Notes under the pieces: model-generated
The model's database searches: none
The model's input: only the letters and a program-made list of their open reading frames with translations
What the model was told of the DNA's origin: nothing
In this document: one piece after another, positions 1-6,194 of the stretch
How the letters are laid out: each line of letters starts with the position of its first letter
Numbering within the stretch: the stretch's first letter is position 1
NCBI GenBank assembly: GCA_903927855.1
Contig: CAIYOL010000287.1
Coordinates: 1 to 11,570 of the forward strand
Direction of reading: 5' to 3'
From: an uncultured Planctomycetota bacterium
GTDB taxonomy: Bacteria > Planctomycetota > Phycisphaerae > Sedimentisphaerales > Anaerobacaceae
DNA length: 11,570 bases
Program-made: the position numbers and the translations under genes

Positions 1-131
1 AGAATTGGACACTTGGTCAAAACGAACCCAAACAAAGCCAATCTTGCCGCGACGAAGCCTTTTGGCGAAGGCGGGTTTATCGGCCTTTGGCGGTTATGTT
101 AAACGTTCACCGCCGGTTGCGAACCATTTAT
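1..131. repeat. Non-coding leader resembling a dispersed planctomycete intergenic repeat
   Basis: No convincing gene is present before waaA. A 67-codon frame spans this stretch but has no ribosome binding site, is rich in Lys/Arg/Pro/Ser and runs straight into the waaA start. In one frame it reads KRTQTKPILPRRSLLAKAG and in another NEPKQSQSCRDEAFWRRR. Such Lys-Thr-Asn-Pro/Lys-Gln-Ser-Gln type translations are, from memory, typical of short intergenic elements repeated many times in Phycisphaerae genomes and often mis-called as small proteins. Only one copy lies in this window, so repetition cannot be shown here. A plain non-repeated upstream region is the alternative. Confidence 0.35.
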
Positions 132-160
132 TTGACAAATCAAAGCCCTTCAAATATCAT
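132..160 (+). promoter_or_regulatory. sigma70-type promoter for waaA
   Basis: A perfect -35 hexamer TTGACA (132-137) is followed by a 17-bp spacer and a -10 hexamer TATCAT (155-160, five of six matches to TATAAT). Transcription would start near 167, leaving a leader of about 38 nt before the waaA ATG at 205. This is the best promoter match in the window. It assumes a standard housekeeping sigma factor. Confidence 0.65.
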
Positions 161-204
161 TTATTACTCCGTAATCGCCCATCTACTTTTTTAGAAAGTG
201 TAAA

Positions 205-1509
205 ATGAAATTCATCATCGATTTTGTATATCTGTTGGCAGCTTTGGCAGTGACCCCGACCGTTCTGTACCGGATGGCCAGATACGGGCGATATCGGGCA
301 GGCTGGTCTAATCGCTTTGGCGGAATTACCCGCAAAGACCCCGCACTGAAAAAATGTATCTGGCTCCACGCTGTAAGCCTCGGCGAAGTTAATGCAGCTA
401 AGACCCTCGTCGAAGAGCTTGAAAACAAATTCAGCAATTTTGAAATCGTAATAAGCACTACTACCGACACCGGCTTCGCCCGTGCAACCGCTGTCTTCGG
501 TGCTGGTCATAAAGTCTTTTACTTCCCGCTCGACCTTTCCCTTACAATGCGACGTGCCTTCCTCGGAATCAAGCCTGCCCTTTGCATCCTGATGGAGCTG
601 GAAGTTTGGCCCAACTTTGTCCTAATCGCCGACCAATTAAAAACTCCTGTCATCGTGGTCAATGGCCGAATAACCGATAGAAGTTTCTCTAAATACAAAA
701 AGATTAAACCTCTCGCCAAGGAAATATTCCGAAGATTGAGTCTCGTTCTTGCCCAGACGGACGAATACGCCCGGCACTTCATAGAAATCGGCTGCCAAAG
801 ACCAAAAGTAATTGTCACCGGCTCACTCAAATATGACACCGCCCAAATCACTGATAAGGTCAATGGTGCCGATGCTCTTGCGGCCCAATTAAATATCGGC
901 AATGAAAGATTGTGGGTCGCAGGCGCAACCGGCCCAGGCGAAGAACAAATTATTCTCGATATCTATAAGCAATTAACCCAGCAGGAGCAATTCAGTAACC
1001 TGCGTCTGACGATTGTCCCCCGCAAACCCGAACGCTTCGACGAAGTCGCACGGCTCATAGAACAATCCGGTTTTAACCTTATCCGATACAGTGAACTAAA
1101 AACAGCAACACCTGGCAACCAGCGACCAGCGACCAGCGACTGGGTTATCCTCGGCGATACAATGGGCGACCTGCGCAAATTTTACTCGCTCGCCATGATA
1201 ATTTTTGCAGGCCGTTCTCTCGTCCCAATGGGCGGCTCGGATATTATTGAAGCTGCCGCCCTCGGCAAATGCACCATCTTCGGCCCGTCGGTTTATAATT
1301 TCCAGCAGACTGCCGACGACCTTTTAGCTGCGCAGGGCGGAATTATGGTTAAAGACAAACAGGAATTGCTCGAAACAATGCAAAAATGTCTAAGTGAACC
1401 GGACTTCACCGAAAAAATCGCCCGCACCGGCCAAAATGTAATCCGAAATAACCAAGGTGCTACAAAAAAAACCATCGACCATATCAAAAAATTCTTGGAC
1501 CACGCTTAA
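205..1509 (+). CDS. waaA: 3-deoxy-D-manno-octulosonic acid (Kdo) transferase
   Basis: This is a GT30-family Kdo transferase (WaaA/KdtA), which moves Kdo from CMP-Kdo onto lipid A precursor at the cytoplasmic face of the inner membrane. It has 434 residues, the usual family length. An N-terminal membrane anchor (about 3-23) is followed by HAVSLGE (55-61), whose Glu61 matches the catalytic Glu of the family, then MELEVWPN (130-137), corresponding to the METELWPN signature. The C-terminal nucleotide-sugar half shows GSLKYD (206-211), VPRKPERF (271-278), GDTMGDL (317-323) and GGSDIIEAAALGK (343-355). The ATG at 205 is preceded by TTAGAAAGTG but no strong Shine-Dalgarno. It stands alone on the plus strand here, behind its own promoter, and converges on the methyltransferase gene. 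A heptamer repeat lies in the linker at residues 305-313. Presence of the gene implies an LPS-type outer membrane. Confidence 0.95.
   Translation: MKFIIDFVYLLAALAVTPTVLYRMARYGRYRAGWSNRFGGITRKDPALKKCIWLHAVSLGEVNAAKTLVEELENKFSNFEIVISTTTDTGFARATAVFGAGHKVFYFPLDLSLTMRRAFLGIKPALCILMELEVWPNFVLIADQLKTPVIVVNGRITDRSFSKYKKIKPLAKEIFRRLSLVLAQTDEYARHFIEIGCQRPKVIVTGSLKYDTAQITDKVNGADALAAQLNIGNERLWVAGATGPGEEQIILDIYKQLTQQEQFSNLRLTIVPRKPERFDEVARLIEQSGFNLIRYSELKTATPGNQRPATSDWVILGDTMGDLRKFYSLAMIIFAGRSLVPMGGSDIIEAAALGKCTIFGPSVYNFQQTADDLLAAQGGIMVKDKQELLETMQKCLSEPDFTEKIARTGQNVIRNNQGATKKTIDHIKKFLDHA
1116..1143 (+). repeat. Tandem heptanucleotide repeat inside waaA
   Basis: Four consecutive seven-base units occur here: CAACCAG, CGACCAG, CGACCAG and CGACTGG, the outer two each with one mismatch. 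They encode the linker NQRPATSD plus the following Trp (residues 305-313) just before the conserved WVILGDTMG stretch. The reading frame stays open across it. A seven-base unit means that gain or loss of one copy would shift the frame. Confidence 0.8.
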
Positions 1510-1529
1510 CAAAAAGATTTACTCGACAT

Positions 1530-2432
1530 CTACTTTTTCAGCATCTCGGCTAATGCTTTTATATGCTCCGGCCCCGTTCCGCAGCAGCCGCCGATGATAT
1601 TCACGCCGGCTGAATGTATCTTCTCCGCTGCCGCCGCAAAATCTTCCGGCGTAACCTTATAAACTGCCCTGCCGTCAACCAGTTCCGGCTTACCTGCATT
1701 CGGCTCAGCAAAAACTAATACTTTTTTGCCTAATGTCTTCACTGTAGAGACAAACTTTTTCGCTAATTCTAAATATTCATCCAGTGACACCGTTCCGCAG
1801 TTAAACCCGATAGCACCAACACCCAATGAAACCATTTTCGTAACCGCCGATTTGACGTCAACTCCCATCATCGTTTTAAAATCACCGGCAACCCGGTCAA
1901 AAGCAAATGATACAAACACAGGCAGCTCACCGCTTATCGATTTTATCGCTTCGACTGTAATTGTCGCTTCATCAAGGCTAGTCTGCGTTTCGATTATAAA
2001 ACCATCTACACCCCCTGCCGAAAGCGCCTTCGCCTGCTCAATAAAAGCTTCTTTTAATCCTTCCGGTTTCAGGTTTCCTAATGGCTCCAGAAAATCTCCG
2101 CTCGGCCCAATATCTCCTAAAACGTATTTCCCTGTCCCTGCCGCCCGCCGGGCTATTTTCGCCGCTACCGCATTTATCTCTTCGACTTTATCGCCGAGAC
2201 AGTGCCTGGCTAAAGCAAATTTATTGGCCCCGAACGTATTGGTCAAAACCGCATCGCTGCCCGCTCGAAAATAAGACCGGTGAATCTCAAAAATAGTGTC
2301 GCCCTGCTCGATGTTCAGGTAATCGCAGCATTGGCCCAGTTCAATGCCGCTGGCAATCAACTGTGTCCCCATCGCCCCGTCCAACAAAAATACGCCCTTG
2401 CTTATTCTTTCTCTCAAACTTATTTTAGCCAT
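1530..2432 (-). CDS. Stand-alone homocysteine S-methyltransferase domain protein
   Basis: The 300-residue product is a single S-methyl-transferring homocysteine-binding TIM barrel, as in the first module of MetH and in MmuM/BHMT. Visible signatures are LDGAMGTQ (17-24), TNTFGAN (64-70), GDIGPSG (106-112), FNCG with Cys212, and GGCCGTGPEH with Cys283/Cys284. These three cysteines are the Zn ligands that activate the homocysteine thiol. The folate, cobalamin and activation modules of full MetH are absent, so the methyl donor is unknown: a separate cobalamin protein, S-methylmethionine or a betaine are all possible. The ATG at 2432 is chosen over an in-frame TTG two codons upstream; AGGGG lies about 12-16 nt before it. 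It begins 15 bp after the lipoprotein stop and is the last gene of the minus-strand series, ending 20 bp from waaA. Confidence 0.9.
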   Translation of the reverse strand: MAKISLRERISKGVFLLDGAMGTQLIASGIELGQCCDYLNIEQGDTIFEIHRSYFRAGSDAVLTNTFGANKFALARHCLGDKVEEINAVAAKIARRAAGTGKYVLGDIGPSGDFLEPLGNLKPEGLKEAFIEQAKALSAGGVDGFIIETQTSLDEATITVEAIKSISGELPVFVSFAFDRVAGDFKTMMGVDVKSAVTKMVSLGVGAIGFNCGTVSLDEYLELAKKFVSTVKTLGKKVLVFAEPNAGKPELVDGRAVYKVTPEDFAAAAEKIHSAGVNIIGGCCGTGPEHIKALAEMLKK

Positions 2433-2447
2433 AAACAAACTTTACCC

Positions 2448-3314
2448 CTATTTGGGTTGCTCGACAACATTTCCATCAACAATTTTATAAATATGCTTTA
2501 AACCTTGCGCCTCCGGACGAACAAAAAGCCGCCCTCGCTGCTTATCGGTTAATTCCATCGGCTTAATGGAGCCGAGAGTAATTTGTACCGAATCTCCTTT
2601 GTTACCGCCGGCGCGGTTGACAATCCTTACGGCACCGGGAACAAAAAAGTTCTCGGATATTTTTTCGTATTTGTCCAGTTCCATAACAATAATAGCTCTT
2701 CCGTCGTCTCCGCCGAAATATTCGATTCTCCTGACCAAATAGTCACAAGTGTTGATATATATTTTCTTGACCTCAATGCCGCTTTCCCGTTTCGTAAGCA
2801 CGTCAAATGCCCCCTCTTTCGACAATGACCAGCCCTCTTCGTCCCCGACCGCCGCAGCCCCCAGAGCTTCAAGCACCAGTCTCGGACTAATCATCAGCTT
2901 TTCAGGACGGCCTTCCTCTGACCATCGTCCCCACCAATAACCGCTAACCTCTTTTAGTCTCGCCGCCAGCCAAAATTCATCTTCATTCGAGCCGAGAATA
3001 ACCCCCTTCGGGTCAAAAGCAATGTCACCCTGCACATAAATTTCGACCGGCGGGTTCACCCACAGCTTTACTGGAAAATTTTCCTTTTTAGGTTTTCCGT
3101 CTTCAGCATAATACTGCAAAAAACACTGGCCGTTGGCTCTCAGCGGCACCGCATTTTCCGATTGCACTTTCAGCGAAGACAACGACTCAGCCACGGATTC
3201 CTTCCCCGGGCATATCCGCACCTTCTTTTCCATCTGGGTAGCGCATCCGCCAAGAATTAATATCGCCGTAGTAAATCCAGCGAACAATCGGATGTCGCAC
3301 TTTTGGTAATCCAT
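2448..3314 (-). CDS. LolA/LolB-like outer-membrane lipoprotein (hypothetical)
   Basis: The 288-residue product has a lipoprotein signal: a positively charged start, hydrophobic residues about 11-22, then lipobox L-G-G-C with Cys24 as the lipidated residue. The mature part carries Cys35, Cys64 and Cys190 and is mostly beta-strand-like, with alternating hydrophobic and polar residues. Segments such as VKLWVNPPVEIYVQGDIAF (82-100), LVRRIEYFGGDDGR (193-206) and a late Pro-containing strand FFVPGAVRI (223-231) recall the LolA/LolB/DUF4292 half-barrel that binds lipid acyl chains. That family assignment is inferred from pattern, not recognised identity. The start lies 3 bp after the stop of the gene upstream, so the two are surely co-transcribed. 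The residue after the lipidated Cys is Ala, not Asp, which fits outer-membrane sorting if E. coli rules apply. Confidence 0.75.
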   Translation of the reverse strand: MDYQKCDIRLFAGFTTAILILGGCATQMEKKVRICPGKESVAESLSSLKVQSENAVPLRANGQCFLQYYAEDGKPKKENFPVKLWVNPPVEIYVQGDIAFDPKGVILGSNEDEFWLAARLKEVSGYWWGRWSEEGRPEKLMISPRLVLEALGAAAVGDEEGWSLSKEGAFDVLTKRESGIEVKKIYINTCDYLVRRIEYFGGDDGRAIIVMELDKYEKISENFFVPGAVRIVNRAGGNKGDSVQITLGSIKPMELTDKQRGRLFVRPEAQGLKHIYKIVDGNVVEQPK

Positions 3315-3317
3315 TTT

Positions 3318-3806
3318 CTACAAATCCGTTTGCAAAATCTCGCCTACTTGGCTGGTCAGCTGCTTAATTTGTTCGTCATCAAGTTTGGGGTTGGTTACCT
3401 CGACAAATTCCTTCTCACCAGTTATTCTCAAACGCCAAATTTCCTTATCACCTTCGGTTTTGGAAGAATCGTATTTCAAGCGTCTTTTTCGCATCAGTAT
3501 CAATGCCAGCACAAAGCGAAAATTTATTCTTTCCTGCTCGGTCTCTTTCTCCAGCCTCTCAAAAAAGGCCATCAGCATCTCATCATCGACAAATTTGTGT
3601 TTCTTCTCATCGGGCCTCGGCAGTCTGGTTTTCCAATAACAGAACACATTTGGTTTTTCGGCCAGCCAGTAATCGGCGCAAAAATCCCGCCGCACCAATC
3701 CTTCCCCGGTTTCCATCAGAGCTGCAAAATATTCTTCGCCGTATCCGATTTTCTTGCCGCTGCCACAGCACTGTCCCAGCGGCTTATCTATTTCCCACTC
3801 ACTCAT
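3318..3806 (-). CDS. Conserved hypothetical protein with four cysteines
   Basis: The 162-residue product has no signal peptide and no membrane segment, so it should be cytoplasmic. The N-terminal part carries Cys13-Cys14 in GQCCGSGKKI, then Cys43 in RRDFCADYW and Cys56 in NVFCYWKT; four cysteines with nearby aromatics suggest a small metal-binding knuckle, though the spacing matches no ribbon I can name. The second half is charged and helical (FVDDEMLMAFFERLEKE, then FVLALILMRKRRLKY), ending in a polar tail. I recognise it only as looking like an uncharacterised planctomycete family. The start ATG at 3806 is preceded by purine-rich AGAGAGTAGAAAG. The lipoprotein gene follows after 3 bp, so any function is likely tied to it. 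Confidence 0.75.
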   Translation of the reverse strand: MSEWEIDKPLGQCCGSGKKIGYGEEYFAALMETGEGLVRRDFCADYWLAEKPNVFCYWKTRLPRPDEKKHKFVDDEMLMAFFERLEKETEQERINFRFVLALILMRKRRLKYDSSKTEGDKEIWRLRITGEKEFVEVTNPKLDDEQIKQLTSQVGEILQTDL

Positions 3807-3871
3807 TCTTTCTACTCTCTGCTATCAAACCGGCATCTCCCAGACAACTTATAGCCGGTCACTCTAATAAA

Positions 3872-5767
3872 TTATGGTTGAACCGTATCTTTTGATTTAC
3901 CCTGCTGCGCCAGCACAGAGGCCAGGTTTTTACGCGCTTCAGCAAAATCTGGTTTTAGCCGCAGCGCTTCTTTATATTGTTCGATTGCCTCGTCCACCTT
4001 ACCCTGCTTTAATAATGCCGTTCCCAAATTATTATGGACAATGGGATAATCCGGCTTCAGCCGAATTGTTTCTTTATATTGTTCGATTGCCTCATCCATC
4101 TTGCCCTGCTCTGCAAAAGTTGCACCCAGATTATTATGTGTAATATATTCAATAGACTCATCCTGCTTCAGCTGAAGTGCCTTCCTGTAACACTCGATTG
4201 CCTCATCCACCTTGCCCTGCCCTCTAAGCGCTTCGCCCATATAAAAATAAGTTTCATTATAATCCGGTTTCAGCCGCAGGGCCTCGGATAAACATTCCAT
4301 TGCCTTATCATTAAGACCTCGCTTAATCAGCCCATGACCAACAAACTGGAAAAATTCGGGCTCGAAATCAACCTGTTCTTCACAGAAGGGGCCCGGCAAC
4401 GTCGATAGTAAAACCGTTCCCACAACCACAGCGGCTATTATTATAACCTCTCGCCGCCGCTTCAGCCGGACTATATTGACTACACTGACCAATCCTGCTG
4501 CTGCAAGAATAGCAAGAATCGGGACCATCGGCACCCTGTAACGGCCCGCGACAAAAACCAGAATTATGGACAAAGAATACAATATTACAAAAAGTATCAC
4601 TGGTGCCGGAATCCGTCTCCAGTTGAAAATTACACCCAGGACCGCCGCCGGGAAAATAAGCCCGAACGGAAACCCAAACCCATCGGTTTTCCACGTCAGC
4701 AGGCGCAGTAACCGTGACCACCTGCCGAACATATATATATTTAAGTTTCTCGGGATTTCTCTTGAGCAGACAAGCTCCAGCGTCTTACGCCCCAGCCCCT
4801 TGGCAAAGTCAAAGGGTTGACTTTTAACATATTCTATCACTTGCTGCTTAAAAAACTTGTCCTCATCCCATACACTCTTATCCATCCCGTGCTGTGACGG
4901 AAGTTTAATAAGCATCCTGTTCCACTCTTCGCCTGGTCGTATGGTCAGCGTTTCGCAATAATTTGGATTGTTCCCGATGTATAAGTTAAGCCCGCCGGAA
5001 GAAGACATTATCGAAAATCTCCCTGTAGCACATGTCGCCGCAATACCGACTGGCACTATAACTAACGCTATACCTGCGAAAACGGCGCCAAACCTGGGCA
5101 CAAGTGATAACTCTCGCGGGACCCGAAGCCATAACCAAATACACCCGACAAGGAAAAATAGAAAGAACTCCGGACGGGTAATGATGCCCAAAGCGCCGCA
5201 TAGACCCAGAAAAAACCAGTGCCAACTTTTGTCTTTCTCCTTCACTTCCAGGAAAAGCAATACAATCACCACCGCCCAAAACGCCGCCCAGCCTGTTGCC
5301 AAAAGCTCCGATTCATAAAAGAACATCGGTCCGTAAAACGCGGTAATAAGCCCTGCTATGATACCAATCTGTCTGCCAAAAATCTTTTCTCCCAATCTGT
5401 AGGTCAGTGCACAGGTTAAAGCCCCCAACATCACCTGAATAACCTTTGCGTAAACGATTGAGCAGTCTCTGAAAAAATATACTACAGACAAGAAAAATTG
5501 ATAAAAAAACGGCTGCCAAAAAAAATTACTCCCCATGCCTTGTCCCTTAACAAACGCCCGGGCTGTTTCATCATAAACTTTGGAATCCACAATTGGCGCT
5601 TGGAAAGATGGATTGGCCGAACTTTCATAAAGGTACACAAATCGAATGGCAAGCGCAAGAGAAAAAATAATACAAGCAACCCAAAAGCTGCGATTAGCGG
5701 GACTTTCTGTATCCTCGACAATCTTTCCTTGAACCTCGTTGCGATTTTCAGCTTTCCTCTCGTCCAT
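3872..5767 (-). CDS. GT-C membrane glycosyltransferase (GT39/PMT-like) with C-terminal TPR domain
   Basis: The product has 631 residues. Residues about 28-48, 105-123, 133-156, 160-174, 184-214, 225-248, 366-382, 388-430 and 440-457 are hydrophobic, giving a multi-spanning protein. The first outer loop has the acidic pair Asp61/Asp66 (PIVDSKVYDETARAF), where GT-C enzymes such as ArnT and protein mannosyltransferases bind the lipid-phosphate sugar and metal. This layout suggests transfer of a sugar from a polyprenyl-phosphate donor on the periplasmic side; the acceptor is unknown. After the last membrane span come four TPR units (about 471-504, 505-538, 542-575, 576-609) and a partial fifth, probably for partner binding. 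The ATG has a strong ribosome binding site, GGAG with an 8-nt gap. It follows the ComEA-like gene after 42 bp and is followed by the Cys-containing gene after 65 bp. Confidence 0.88.
   Translation of the reverse strand: MDERKAENRNEVQGKIVEDTESPANRSFWVACIIFSLALAIRFVYLYESSANPSFQAPIVDSKVYDETARAFVKGQGMGSNFFWQPFFYQFFLSVVYFFRDCSIVYAKVIQVMLGALTCALTYRLGEKIFGRQIGIIAGLITAFYGPMFFYESELLATGWAAFWAVVIVLLFLEVKEKDKSWHWFFLGLCGALGIITRPEFFLFFLVGCIWLWLRVPRELSLVPRFGAVFAGIALVIVPVGIAATCATGRFSIMSSSGGLNLYIGNNPNYCETLTIRPGEEWNRMLIKLPSQHGMDKSVWDEDKFFKQQVIEYVKSQPFDFAKGLGRKTLELVCSREIPRNLNIYMFGRWSRLLRLLTWKTDGFGFPFGLIFPAAVLGVIFNWRRIPAPVILFVILYSLSIILVFVAGRYRVPMVPILAILAAAGLVSVVNIVRLKRRREVIIIAAVVVGTVLLSTLPGPFCEEQVDFEPEFFQFVGHGLIKRGLNDKAMECLSEALRLKPDYNETYFYMGEALRGQGKVDEAIECYRKALQLKQDESIEYITHNNLGATFAEQGKMDEAIEQYKETIRLKPDYPIVHNNLGTALLKQGKVDEAIEQYKEALRLKPDFAEARKNLASVLAQQGKSKDTVQP
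3971..4120 (-). repeat. Nearly identical 102-bp TPR-coding repeats
   Basis: The last two full TPR units are alike at DNA level as well as protein level. A run of 21 identical bases starts at 3971 and again at 4073, exactly 102 bp (34 codons) apart, and the flanking bases differ at only a few positions. The next unit upstream in the gene (around 4190-4220) is related but more diverged. This points to a recent internal duplication. Confidence 0.75.
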
Positions 5768-5773
5768 TTTTTT

Positions 5774-5781
5774 CTCTCCTT
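5774..5781 (-). promoter_or_regulatory. Ribosome binding site of the GT-C/TPR gene
   Basis: On the minus strand AAGGAGAG lies here, with 8 nt between GGAG and the ATG at 5767. It is the strongest Shine-Dalgarno in the minus-strand series and fixes that start. Most other genes of the window have only weak purine-rich sites. Confidence 0.75.
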
Positions 5782-5809
5782 TGCTGTAGGGACGGCAGTT
5801 ACGTTGTTC

Positions 5810-6169
5810 TTATTCAAACTTCAGCCATTCGCATATATCCGCCGCTGTTTTGGGGCCTATGCCTTTGACTTTCTGCAAATCGTCGCAACTCTCAAATGCC
5901 CTGTTGTTGTTTTCTTTGCTGAAATTCTCTATCGCCTCGGCTCGTCTGTTACCTATGCCGGGTAATCTCGCTAAACTTGCCCGCGGCGCATAATTCGGAT
6001 TTATTCGACTCTCTAACCTGATTTTGTTCGGCGGCTCGATTCCGCCGGCACTCGAAACCACAAAACAAACAGATATGAAAACAGCTGCACTCAAAGCTAA
6101 ACAAAACGCAAATGATTGAATTTTGTTCTGCAACGTATCGGCTTGTTGGATAAAACTATCGGTTGCCAC
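5810..6169 (-). CDS. ComEA-like helix-hairpin-helix membrane protein
   Basis: This is a 119-residue protein with one membrane span (about 20-40) and a C-terminal pair of helix-hairpin-helix motifs: LARLPGIGNRRAEAI (66-80) and LQKVKGIGPKTAADI (98-112), preceded by INPNYAP (56-62), a version of the INLNTA lead-in of ComEA. ComEA proteins bind double-stranded DNA outside the inner membrane during DNA uptake, and the layout (short N-terminus, span, linker, HhH) fits this. The family is also used more loosely, so a DNA-uptake role is not proven. The start is GTG at 6169, the only plausible start before the membrane span; an AGGTG lies about 15 nt upstream, further than ideal. It begins 25 bp after the GH10-like stop and ends 42 bp before the glycosyltransferase, so the three are likely co-transcribed. 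No comEC or pilin gene is in the window. Confidence 0.85.
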   Translation of the reverse strand: MATDSFIQQADTLQNKIQSFAFCLALSAAVFISVCFVVSSAGGIEPPNKIRLESRINPNYAPRASLARLPGIGNRRAEAIENFSKENNNRAFESCDDLQKVKGIGPKTAADICEWLKFE

Positions 6170-6194
6170 GGTTAATTTTCAGCTCACCTTTTAC

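Noticed and set aside
5..208. A 67-codon open frame before waaA as a small protein gene
   Set aside because: It has no ribosome binding site, a biased Lys/Arg/Pro/Ser composition, overlaps the waaA promoter and start, and looks like translated repeat DNA.
1510..1529. Bidirectional terminator between waaA and the methyltransferase gene
   Set aside because: The gap is 20 bp and shows no inverted repeat with a flanking T-run.
1527..1538. CATCTACTTTTT shared with 180-191 before waaA
   Set aside because: The second copy is the end of the methyltransferase gene (Lys-Lys-stop), so a chance AT-rich match is the simpler explanation.
3971..4230. Spaced repeats considered as a CRISPR-like array
   Set aside because: The period is 102 bp, in frame, and codes for TPR units; it is protein repeat structure.
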